Notes under the pieces: generated by a model
Database searches by the model: none
What the model was told of the DNA's origin: nothing
The model's input: only the letters and a program-made list of their open reading frames with translations
Shown: positions 56,506 to 64,000 of the stretch, piece after piece
Layout: every line of letters begins with the position of its first letter
Numbering within the stretch: the first letter of the stretch is position 1
Translations under genes and position numbers: made by a program
Assembly (NCBI RefSeq): GCF_020091585.1
Contig: NZ_CP083583.1
Span: 1,116,001 to 1,180,000, forward strand
DNA length: 64,000 nucleotides
Source of the DNA: Kovacikia minuta CCNUW1
GTDB taxonomy: Bacteria; Cyanobacteriota; Cyanobacteriia; Leptolyngbyales; Leptolyngbyaceae
Direction of reading: 5' to 3'

Positions 56506-57255
56506 TTAATTTCTGTAAAGGGCTGTAAACTGTTGTTTGAGTTGATTCAGCTTTGGCAAGTCATTGATCACCACATAGGGGTAATTGGGATGATGGGCAA
56601 TAAAGTCCTGGTGGTAATCTTCAGCCGCATAAAATCCATTTAAAGAAGCCAGTTGAGTCACGATCGGTTTTGGGAAAATATGCGCCTGGTTAAGCTGTTT
56701 GATATAGGCTTGGGCAACTTGCTTCTGGGCTTGGTTTGAGAAGAAGATAGCTGAACGATACTGGGTTCCTGAGTCAGGTCCCTGTCGATTCAATTCGGTT
56801 GGATCGTGTGCCACTGAAAAGAAAACTTTGAGCAATTGACCGTAGGAAATCTGTGATGGGTCGTAGGTGATTTTTACAGATTCCGCATGTCCCGTTTGCC
56901 CAGCGCTAACCGTTTCATAGTCAGCGGTTTTTGCATTGCCCCCTGAAAAGCCAGACACAACGCTGGAAACCCCTTTGAGATGTTCAAATACGGCTTCCAT
57001 TCCCCAGAAGCATCCTCCCGCAAGAACCAGCGTCTGCTCACCCTTTACCGCTGACGCTGGAATGTCAGTCTGTGGATTTGGAAAGGTTCTGGCCTGCAAA
57101 GAAGCTGAGGGTTTAGATGCAGGGTTAGAAAATACGATGTAGGAGATGCTGCCTACCAGAGCGATCGCGGTGAGCGAAACGAGTGATACTTTACGCATGA
57201 GACGCAGGATAAGAGAAAGACGAAACGAAGACATTGGGTTAGATTCCTTAATCAA
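56506..57255 (-). CDS. msrA: Peptide methionine-S-sulfoxide reductase, exported form
   Basis: 249 residues, or 242 from ATG 57234. An N-terminal membrane/signal segment (SLVSLTAIALVGSISYIVFS) places the enzyme outside the cytoplasm, unlike housekeeping MsrA. The catalytic motif is complete: LVLAGGCFWGMEAVFEHLKG (catalytic Cys in GCFWG). It is followed by VSGFSGGNAKTADYETVSAG, VFFSVAHDPTELNRQGPDSG and FYAAEDYHQDFIAHHP. It reduces Met-S-sulfoxide using thioredoxin-type reductants, supplied here by the CcdA and thioredoxin genes upstream. Confidence 0.93.
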   Translation of the reverse strand: MIKESNPMSSFRLSLILRLMRKVSLVSLTAIALVGSISYIVFSNPASKPSASLQARTFPNPQTDIPASAVKGEQTLVLAGGCFWGMEAVFEHLKGVSSVVSGFSGGNAKTADYETVSAGQTGHAESVKITYDPSQISYGQLLKVFFSVAHDPTELNRQGPDSGTQYRSAIFFSNQAQKQVAQAYIKQLNQAHIFPKPIVTQLASLNGFYAAEDYHQDFIAHHPNYPYVVINDLPKLNQLKQQFTALYRN

Positions 57256-57264
57256 TAGATTGGC

Positions 57265-57957
57265 TTAAAGTGACAGGTTTGGAAAGAAAGGAGCCAACCA
57301 AAGTTGAATTTGCACATCCCATCCCAGCAAAATCGCGATCGCAGTGCTAACAATTAACACACCACCAACGCGCTGCAACAGGGCACTACGGGAACGAACC
57401 TGAAGCAATCGCTGACTCAAGGTTCTGCCGCCATAAGCAATAGACAGTAATGGGATGGCGGCTCCTATGCCATAGACAACGAGAAGCGCAAAAGCACTGA
57501 CCACTTGGTGACTCACGGCTGCCAGGACTAAGATTCCACCTAATACCGGACCAGCACAGGGAGTCCAGAGTAAGCCTAATTGAGTTCCCAACCAAAACTC
57601 ACCCCACAACCCCAGCCGCATCGGTTCTTTTATCCACCTGCCTAAAGGAAGATAGCTGAATAGTCGGTAGCTCCAGGTTGGGAAGAGGGCTAATAATCCT
57701 AGAATGAACAGAAGGGCGATTGCTCCATAGCGCAATCCATTGGCTAATCCAGTTAACCAGCTTGCGGAAACTCCCAGTAAACTTCCGGCAACGGCGAATC
57801 CACCGATTAAACCAGCGATCAGGGCAACAGGACCATAGATGTGAGATTGCAGCGATCGCCCCAGCAGGATTGGCAATATGGGTAACACGCAAGGGGAAAG
57901 AACCGTCAGAACACCACCCAAAAATGCCAGCCCGATGGATAACGTTGAAGCTGCCAT
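57265..57957 (-). CDS. ccdA: CcdA/DsbD-type thiol-electron transporter
   Basis: About 230 residues from ATG 57957 (MAASTLSIGLAFLGGVLTVL); the longer frame would overlap the thioredoxin gene. Six membrane helices. The two transport cysteines lie in VLSPCVLPILPILLGR and QLGLLWTPCAGPVLGGILVL. It moves reducing equivalents from cytoplasmic thioredoxin to extracytoplasmic thioredoxin-like proteins. It starts 4 bases after the thioredoxin-like gene and ends 9 bases before msrA. Confidence 0.9.
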   Translation of the reverse strand: MAASTLSIGLAFLGGVLTVLSPCVLPILPILLGRSLQSHIYGPVALIAGLIGGFAVAGSLLGVSASWLTGLANGLRYGAIALLFILGLLALFPTWSYRLFSYLPLGRWIKEPMRLGLWGEFWLGTQLGLLWTPCAGPVLGGILVLAAVSHQVVSAFALLVVYGIGAAIPLLSIAYGGRTLSQRLLQVRSRSALLQRVGGVLIVSTAIAILLGWDVQIQLWLAPFFPNLSL

Positions 57958-57961
57958 TGCC

Positions 57962-58589
57962 TTATCCCAGTAGCTTACGAATCGTATGTTCAGTCGTATC
58001 GTAAGCACCTTCCCCAATATGATCGTATTGCAGCAGTCCCTGGCGATCGGTTAAGAACAAATGGGGCCAGTATTGGTTACTGTAAGCATTCCAGGTTTTG
58101 TAATCATTATCAATTGGGACTGGATAGGCGATTTGATGCTGCTGAAGCGCTGCGTTTAATGTTATTAACATCACGTTCAAAGGCGAATTCTGGTGTGTGA
58201 ATGCCAATTACCTTTAACCCCTGCTCGGCATACTTTTGATGCCAGCGAACAATATAGGGCAGTGTCCGCTGGCAGTTGATACAGGCAAATGTCCAAAATT
58301 GCACTAAGACAACGCTACCCTTTAGGCTGGCGATCGACAGGGGGGATGAATTCAACCACTGACTGATACCTTGAAATTCAGGCAATGCTCTGCTACTAGC
58401 AGATAGGGAAGTGATTTCCGTGGAGCTTTCATCAGACGTTGCATTTGCAGTTGATGGATGATTGGAATTCAAACTGCTAAAACCTTTTTTTCTGAAGTTA
58501 GCTCCAAACGCTGTAGCTGCCCCCGCCCCAGCAATTCCCAATCCAAGATATAGAAGCAGTTGCCGCCTCCGCCATGAAAGCTTATCCAT
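57962..58589 (-). pseudogene. Membrane-anchored thioredoxin-like protein (TlpA/DipZ type), one frameshift
   Basis: From ATG 58589: an anchor (RRRQLLLYLGLGIAGAGAAT), a linker, then the thioredoxin fold with SVVLVQFWTFACINCQRTLP (active-site CINC) and GLKVIGIHTPEFAFERDVNN. At about 58150-58157 an extra base shifts the frame. The real continuation is AALQQHQIAYPVPIDNDYKT, LFLTDRQGLLQYDHIGEGAY. It would carry electrons from CcdA to MsrA or other periplasmic partners. A single-base error in the sequence could be the cause. Confidence 0.85.
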
Positions 58590-58711
58590 TTGCTTGTCTT
58601 CTGGTTAAGGAATTAGTGAGTCAGACTTCCTGAAACTGCTCGTCACGCATCGCGCAGGAAGCCTAGCATTAAAGCAGTGACAACCTATCTACCGCAAACG
58701 AACTTTCTGAA

Positions 58712-59023
58712 TTAAGGTTTAGTGGTTGTATCCTTCTTCATGGCATCGCCATCTTTTTTCATTGCATCACCCTGCTTCATTGAATCCTCTTTTTTCATTG
58801 CATCACCCTGCTTCATCGAATCGTTCTTCATGGCATCGCCATCTTTTTTCATTGCATCACCTTGCTTCATCGAATCCTCTTTCTTCATCGAGTCAGCGGC
58901 AGGTGAGGCACTGGGAGCAGTCTGATTGGTTCCCGTGGAACTGCCAGAACAGGCAGCAAGACTTGCCGTTAAAATCAGCCCAGCTATTAAACTCAAAATC
59001 TTCCAGTTCATTGTTTTACTCAT
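58712..59023 (-). CDS. Methionine-rich lipoprotein with pentapeptide MXKDX repeats
   Basis: 103 residues. The lipoprotein signal is LILTASLAAC. The mature part is almost entirely repeats of the forms DSMKQGD, DAMKKDGD and DSMKKED, with nine Met residues among Lys/Asp/Glu/Gly. The repeats match the MXKDX pentapeptide family. The DNA is correspondingly low-complexity. As first gene of a methionine-sulfoxide-repair operon it is well placed to be a sacrificial oxidant sink like proteobacterial MrpX, regenerated by the reductases downstream. A copper- or metal-binding role is an alternative. Confidence 0.85.
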   Translation of the reverse strand: MSKTMNWKILSLIAGLILTASLAACSGSSTGTNQTAPSASPAADSMKKEDSMKQGDAMKKDGDAMKNDSMKQGDAMKKEDSMKQGDAMKKDGDAMKKDTTTKP

Positions 59024-59534
59024 CCTTGATTGTGAATTGAGACTTCTGAAATTAACTAAAGACTCTCTCTAAGTACGGTTGCAGCCCTGTTTTGGACTAC
59101 CAAGATCCGCACCCTTTGTTTGAATAACCGAGATCCAGGTGCTGCTTGACGAATTTCTTCAGGTATAACCAAATTGCTCTCCCCGATTGAAGTATCTCAG
59201 GCAGCAATGAAATCTCTCTAAGACCAAACCAGGTATTCCCTGAATTAATCCTGAAAAACTTCTCAGATCAAACTCAGCGATTTCTCAGGTTCTTTCTCAT
59301 TTCAAATAACACCAAATTTAGTCAGCACAGAAGTTTAGACTAACGGGCGGCTCGACCATTTCCAATAATGCGGGAAATGTTCAGATCATTATTGGTCGAA
59401 TCACTGGAGACAGCATTTCTAATACCAATGGTTTCATTGCTGACAATCAGTTACTAATGAGAGTTTGCTGAAAAAGAGTTAAAAGCTTTCACATTAAAAT
59501 ATCAGCATTTTGGGCTGAATTTCTTAGACGCTTA
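59024..59534. other. Upstream region of the methionine-repair operon
   Basis: About 510 bases without a convincing gene. It should contain the operon promoter. A short frame near 59345-59470 (TGGSTISNNAGNVQ...) looks like a decayed beta-helix repeat but is too short to call. Confidence 0.4.
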
Positions 59535-59697
59535 TTAACCTGGCAATAAAAGATCTGGCATTCCCGCGTAGGATGCTGTTAGCGCCAGCGTAACGCATCG
59601 AAACAACCGTGGATGGTGCGTTACGGCGCTGCCTAACACACCCTACGCAATCACCTTGTCACTTCTAAATCTGTATGAACAAAGGTTGCCGGGTTAA
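59535..59697. mobile_element. 163-bp MITE with internal REP palindromes, copy 2
   Basis: The same ends TTAACCTGGCA / TGCCGGGTTAA, flanking TA at both sides (59533-59534, 59698-59699), and the same length as 45108-45270. The interior has CGTAGGATGCTGTTAGCGCC and AACACACCCTACGCAATCAC. Confidence 0.9.
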
Positions 59698-59798
59698 TAT
59701 CATGTGCGATCGCTCCTTTCAGTCATAATCAACGATACTTCCAATGGATACAAAATTCTAGGGCGTGTTTGCAAATTGGCAATTGTTAAAATGGAGGA

Positions 59799-60410
59799 GT
59801 GAGAGATTTAACAGAAAGACAGTGGCCACAGCTTCAATCCATCCTCCCGTCACAGAAACCAGAAGTCGAACGCCCAAACGAAGATCATCGTCGGATTATC
59901 AATGGCATTTTATGGGTCAATCGCACAGGGGCGACTTGGCGTGATGTACCTGAACGCTACGGGCCCTGGTCAACCGTTGCCAGTCGGTTTTACCGCTGGC
60001 GCAAAGCAGGAATTTGGCACCAGATTCTGGAACGTTTGCAGCAGCAGGCAGATGTGGCAGGATCATTGGATTGGGAAATGCATTAGGTCGATGGCAGCGT
60101 GATTCGCGCTCATCAACATGCCGCAGGCGCACGGGGGAGTGCAGCTGAAACTGAAGCCTTGGGACGCTCCCAAGGTGGTTTCAGTACCAAAATTGACTTG
60201 CGGGTGGAGGGAAACGGCAAGCCAATGACCTTTCGCTTAACCCCAGGCGAACGGCATGAAGCAACTCAATTTGAACCCTTGATGGAACAAGGAACTGTTA
60301 AGCGAGTTGGGTTTGGGCGTCCGAAGATTCGTCCCAAACGGGTGGTGGGCGATAAAGCCTACAGCAGGCGATTCGGCTGCGCCAGCAAGGGAAGCGATTT
60401 GTGGCTATAG
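59799..60410 (+). pseudogene. IS5-family transposase remnant
   Basis: MRDLTERQWPQLQSILPSQK, VNRTGATWRDVPERYGPWST and WHQILERLQQQADV are followed by an in-frame TAG after WEMH. VDGSVIRAHQHAAGARGSAA (first catalytic D) follows, then KIDLRVEGNGKPMTFRLTPG and VVGDKAYS (second D). The final catalytic-Glu part is lost; the frame ends in KGSDLWL. No terminal repeats found. Confidence 0.83.
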
Positions 60411-60676
60411 CCACAAAAGTAGGACTGCTGCTCAACTTTGGGCGCAAGCGCCTCGAATACAAACGCATTCTGCGCCCTAAAGCCGCTGAAAATTAGGAAA
60501 CAGCGATCGCCAAATACCTGTGGAAGCCCTCCAGTTCAGAGCCTTAACCCACCCCCTCTTCTTGTTTATTACATCTATATTTTCCCTTTAACGGGCTTAA
60601 AACCAGACAACAAACCATTGTGTTGCCAGTCAAAGCCATTACCCATCCGTTTCATCCGTTACCCCATCTGTTGCCT
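60411..60676. other. Gene relic and leader-like stretch before the CRISPR relic
   Basis: The first 80 bases encode GLLLNFGRKRLEYKRILRPK before a stop. This resembles the last strand of GxxExxY-type PD-(D/E)XK proteins (weak). The remainder is AT/C-rich with no gene. Confidence 0.4.
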
Positions 60677-60784
60677 CTTTCAAACCCTCTTCCCCGCAAG
60701 GGGACGGAAACTTTTGCATTCCTGCTTGTTCGTCTGAACCAACGCTAACGTTCATTACCTCATCACCCCGCAAGGGGACGAAAC
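60677..60784. CRISPR. CRISPR relic: two repeats and one 38-bp spacer
   Basis: Repeat 1 (60677-60711) is CTTTCAAACCCTC..TTCCCCGCAAGG..GGACGGAAAC, the kind of 35-37 base cyanobacterial repeat ending in GGACGGAAAC. Repeat 2 (60750-60784) keeps CCCCGCAAGGGGACG and AAAC but has a diverged 5' half, like a degenerate terminal repeat. The spacer is 60712-60749. No cas genes in the window. Confidence 0.75.
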
Positions 60785-60791
60785 ATTGCCC

Positions 60792-60824
60792 AGACCTCGG
60801 AGGTGTTGAAAACCTCCGAGGTCT
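60792..60824. terminator. Perfect 13-bp hairpin after the CRISPR relic
   Basis: AGACCTCGGAGGT, 7-base loop GTTGAAA, ACCTCCGAGGTCT. It is not followed by a T-run, so it may be a palindromic repeat rather than a terminator. Confidence 0.55.
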
Positions 60825-61310
60825 AAACTTTCAAGCCCGCTTTCCCTTGTGGGAAAAAACCATCGAGCGTTTCAACAAAAAAGCCCAAAATTGCTTCAAC
60901 TTGCGCTTTCTGTAGGGTTGATGGACGTTTCTTCTGTTCTCGTTCCTAACCAGTCCATACGATCGCCCCCATTCCCCATGCTTGCCTCGAGATCGGAGAA
61001 CGAACGGGAGATACAGCACACGAGGGCGCGTTAACGTGAAAAGCTGAGTGCTCAGAATAGTGCCCCCAGATCCCCGGTTTCTGGTTGAATTTGGCTCAAT
61101 CCAGTGGATTACTTTGCCAAAAACTGGAGATCTGGGCACAGTCGCATGCACCTAACACTTGACACCTGGTATATTCAGCTTTTCTACAACAGATAAGGGG
61201 TTCATTAGGCGGTATCTTTACAACAGCAGGTTATCAGGCAACCTGTAGAAAAATGTTGGGGGTGCGATCGCCCGTTCATCGAAATCGTTTCAGTGTGAGG
61301 AGCATAAATC
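60825..61310. other. Intergenic region upstream of the porin
   Basis: About 480 bases with no gene I can support. A GCGATCGC-type site lies at about 61264, shortly before the porin start. The small frames on both strands lack any recognisable content. Confidence 0.4.
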
Positions 61311-63114
61311 GTGGGAAATTGTTTGATCAGTAAGAGTAGGATGGCAAAAGCTGTGGCTCTAGCAGGCTGTTTAATCACCGCTACCGCAGGTTTAGTACCC
61401 GCCGTGGGGCAGACGATCGACCATCCAACCGGGGACACAGGGGACGAGGCAACCCCTCCCAGCGCCAGCGCCCTGGATCAGGTCACATCCGTTTCCCAAC
61501 TATCAGACGTAAAGCCAACCGATTGGGCGTTCCAGGCTTTACAATCCCTGGTTGAGCGCTACGGTTGTATTGTCGGCTATCCAGACAAAACCTACCGGGG
61601 CAACCGGGCATTAAGCCGTTACGAATTTGCCGCAGGGGTGAATGCCTGCCTCGATCGGATCAGTGAACTGCTGGCGGCTGGAACCGCTGACCTGGTGAAA
61701 AAAGAAGACCTGGTTGCCCTGCAAAAAATGCAGGAAGAGTTTGCCGCAGAACTGGCAGCACTGCGCGGTCGGGTCGATACCTTAGCAGTTCGGACGGCAA
61801 CCCTGGAGAGCCAACAGTTTTCGACCACAACCAAGCTGAATGTGCTGAGTTCGTTTAACCTCAGCCACAACTTTGCCAGTGGAGACGTGAAGGCAGAGGG
61901 CATTCCCATTCCCAACGCGTTTCCAGCCGCAAGACTGGCACTGCGGGCACCCAACCCGGCAACGGGCAGACTGGAACCGATCGTCACCACCACCCGCCGC
62001 GATCCGTCCACCACCTTCAGCAACTCCACCTATTTGATTTTTACCTCTTCCTTTAGCGGACGGGATGCGCTGACCACCATTTTGGCAGCGGGCAATGGCA
62101 ACCCGCCTGCCAGCGTTTACAGTTCAGCTGGTTTTTCCAGCACCTTTAACGTCCCCTATGCCGACTCGAATCCGGTCAACCCCCTGGCACCCAGCAGCGT
62201 CGGCTTGTTTGAGTTGAAATATAGCTTTCCGATCGGCGACGCGGTGAACGTGCTGGTGGGTCCCCGTATCCTGGCATTCCGCCATTTTGATGTAAATCCT
62301 TATACCAATGTGGTCAGTGGAGCCAGCGGGCTTAATTCCTATCAAAGCACCCTGGCGAATAGTGGGTTGTCAGGAGCAGGCGCGATCGTCAGTTGGAATA
62401 TCAGCCCCCAGCTGGTGTTTCAGGCGGCTTACCTGAACCGGAATGATGCCTCGCTGCAATACTTTGGCGGAGATGGGGCAGCAAATCCGCTGCGGGGCAT
62501 CTTTAAAGGTTCCTATTCTGTCCTGGCAGAACTGGCCTATTCCCCCACTTCCCCAGGTCACCCTGCGCTTTTTGTACACCCGCGCCCACATCCAGGCTCC
62601 CCCCGCATCGCCCCCGTTCCAGCCCAGCTTCCCGTTTTTCCTGACCAATTCCCTCCGGGGTGTGGTGGATGATGGGTTCGGTGGCAGCCTGAATGATATC
62701 GACTCCGATAACTTTGTGTTTAACTTTGACTGGACACTTTCCCCCCGGTTTGCGTTGTTTGGGCGCTATTCCTACAGCCGCTCTGACATGGACCCGGTGA
62801 ATCCGTTAATTGGGGGTGGCACGGTAAGGGTACAGGCATTTCAATTGGGGGTAGCCCTACCCGACTTGGGACGCCAGGGGGCACTGGGAACCATTTCCCT
62901 GGTGGTTCCCTTTGATATTTTGGCGGGTCGTCGGTTCCTGGTGTCAGGCAATGGTAACGGTGGAACGGAATTCAATCTGGAAACCACCTACTTTTACCCA
63001 ATCAATACTAATATTGCGATCGTGCCAACGTTCTTTGCCACGTTTAACGCCAACAATTTCAGCGACAATCCCACCGTATTTGGCACCGTCCTGCGTACCC
63101 AGTTCCTGTTCTAA
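61311..63114 (+). pseudogene. SLH/OprB-type iron-uptake porin, one frameshift
   Basis: Starts at GTG 61311 or, more likely, ATG 61340 (MAKAVALAGCLITATAGLVP, signal peptide). The SLH domain is QLSDVKPTDWAFQALQSLVE, RYGCIVGYPDKTYRGNRALS, RYEFAAGVNACLD. A coiled coil follows (DLVALQKMQEEFAAELAAL), then the OprB beta-barrel. At about 62545 (a run of C near ACTTCCCC) the frame slips. The barrel continues as PQVTLRFLYTRAHIQAPPAS to the final LRTQFLF ending in Phe, as in outer-membrane barrels. The two halves make a normal protein of about 600 residues, so a sequence indel is plausible. Confidence 0.87.
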
Positions 63115-63125
63115 CGAAATCTGCT

Positions 63126-64000
63126 ATGGTCACGATCGCCGGTTATGAAGTGATTTCAACGCTTTATGCGGGCAACCGCTCTCTGGTTTATCGGGCGCAG
63201 AGCAGTCGTGACCAGCAGCCCATTATTCTAAAAGTAATGCAGGCGGAGTATCCCAGTCTGGAAGAATTGGGCAGATACCGCCTGGAGTACGACATTCTGA
63301 ACCGTTTACCCCAGGCAGGGGTGGCAGCCGCATATGACCTGCTCCCACACCAAAATGGACTGGTGCTGGTGCTGGAAGATTTTGGTGGCGAATCGTTGCA
63401 ACAATTGATCGGCGATCGTCGCTTTGACCTGGAGGAGTTTTTGCAACTGGCGATCGCCCTGACGGATATTCTCGGTCGGGTGCATGCGGTCAACGTGATC
63501 CACAAAGATATCAGTCCAGCCAATATTGTGCTGAACCCAACCTCAGGTCAGGTAAAGCTGATCGACTTTGGCAATGCAACCCTGTTGTCACGGGAAAACC
63601 CCTCCATCCGTAGTCCCAATGTTTTAGAAGGCACCCTGCCCTACCTATCCCCGGAGCAAACCGGACGGATGAACCGCGCCCTCGATTACCGCACGGATTT
63701 TTACTCCCTCGGTGCCACCTTCTACGAACTGCTGACGGGCATCCCCCCCTTTACGGTGACGGACGCAATGGAACTGATCCATTGCCATTTAGCCAAACAA
63801 CCCGAACCCCCCAACAGAATTCGATCGGAAATCCCCGTTGCCCTCTCCCACCTTGTCCTCAAACTACTGGCAAAAAATGCCGAGGATCGCTATCAAAGCG
63901 CCTATGGCATCAAAGCCGATTTGCAGCGTTGCCTGGAGGAACTGCACCAGCACGGGACAATCTCCACCTTTCCCCTGGGACAACAGGACGCATCCGGTAA
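63126..64000 (+). CDS. Ser/Thr protein kinase domain, start of a giant kinase/ATPase/sensor protein (partial)
   Basis: Starts at ATG 63126, 12 bases after the porin stop, and runs off the window. It is a Hanks-type kinase: EVISTLYAGNRSLVYRAQSS (modified glycine loop), IILKVMQAEYPSLEELGRYR (Lys and C-helix Glu), VIHKDISPANIVLN (HKD in place of HRD), VKLIDFGNATLL (DFG), EGTLPYLSPEQTGRMNRALD. The GTLPYLSPEQTGRMNR sequence is typical of cyanobacterial trifunctional proteins in which the kinase is followed by an AAA-type ATPase, GAF and histidine-kinase domains. Confidence 0.88.
   Translation, partial: MVTIAGYEVISTLYAGNRSLVYRAQSSRDQQPIILKVMQAEYPSLEELGRYRLEYDILNRLPQAGVAAAYDLLPHQNGLVLVLEDFGGESLQQLIGDRRFDLEEFLQLAIALTDILGRVHAVNVIHKDISPANIVLNPTSGQVKLIDFGNATLLSRENPSIRSPNVLEGTLPYLSPEQTGRMNRALDYRTDFYSLGATFYELLTGIPPFTVTDAMELIHCHLAKQPEPPNRIRSEIPVALSHLVLKLLAKNAEDRYQSAYGIKADLQRCLEELHQHGTISTFPLGQQDASG

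Noticed and set aside
59345-59470. Short frame TGGSTISNNAGNVQ.. resembling a haemagglutinin-type beta-helix
   Set aside because: About 40 codons with no neighbouring support. Too short to claim a gene relic.
60411-60495. GLLLNFGRKRLEYKRI-like segment as part of a GxxExxY protein
   Set aside because: Only one strand's worth of similarity, so it was left as a note in the intergenic entry rather than called.

Overview
The window looks cyanobacterial, probably a filamentous Leptolyngbya/Oscillatoriales-type genome. The palindrome GCGATCGC (HIP1-like) is scattered throughout. Several families are typical of cyanobacteria: an SLH plus OprB iron-uptake porin, a long-N-terminus MscS protein, an NB-ARC/TPR protein, Uma2, an Rpn fragment, and the start of a giant Ser/Thr kinase with multiple sensor domains. 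I saw no rRNA or tRNA genes.

Layout. (1) 1-16.8 kb: a polymorphic-toxin locus on the minus strand. A giant RHS/YD-repeat surface protein of about 4,000 residues is split by two insertion sequences (IS), 3391-4324 and 10673-11937. Removing each IS plus one target-site copy restores the reading frame exactly. It ends in a nuclease-like tip (2536-3390), followed 17 bases later by a likely immunity gene. A second, orphan RHS core lies at 1-1661. (2) 17-28.3 kb: a two-domain glycosyltransferase and its truncated duplicate, mixed with three more C-terminal toxin/partner modules (calpain-like protease, REase-like, RNase-like). Each module is cut at its 5' end in a REP palindrome. A REP-associated tyrosine transposase (RAYT) sits among them, and two MITEs interrupt genes. 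(3) 28.3-36.9 kb: a plasmid-like segment. Three copies of a long composite noncoding repeat alternate with single unrelated cargo genes and end at a ParA-like/RHH-like pair flanked by ACTATTGCA iterons.

(4) 36.9-45.7 kb: an IS graveyard (IS4/IS50-like, IS630, IS5, IS3, IS1 and IS630 relics). It contains remnants of a STAND (NB-ARC/TPR)-TIR locus, a Rieske protein with a divergent TetR regulator, and Uma2. (5) 45.7-54 kb: AI-2E-type transporter, frameshifted MscS, a small secreted protein, an IS110 element inside a MITE-like repeat, a frameshifted SGNH hydrolase, and a small-protein/ATP-grasp pair. (6) 54.2-59.0 kb: IS66 and SDR remnants, then a six-gene minus-strand operon: methionine-rich MXKDX-repeat lipoprotein, thioredoxin-like, CcdA, MsrA, b-type cytochrome and MsrP/YedY-like molybdoenzyme. 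It resembles the proteobacterial MrpX/YedY hypochlorite-scavenging system. (7) 59.5-64 kb: a second 163-bp MITE, an IS5 relic, a two-repeat CRISPR relic, the frameshifted porin, and the kinase running off the end.

Beyond about 38 kb, at least eight conserved genes carry single-base frameshifts, while the 12-kb RHS gene carries none. Either decay or uncorrected sequence indels are concentrated in the right half.
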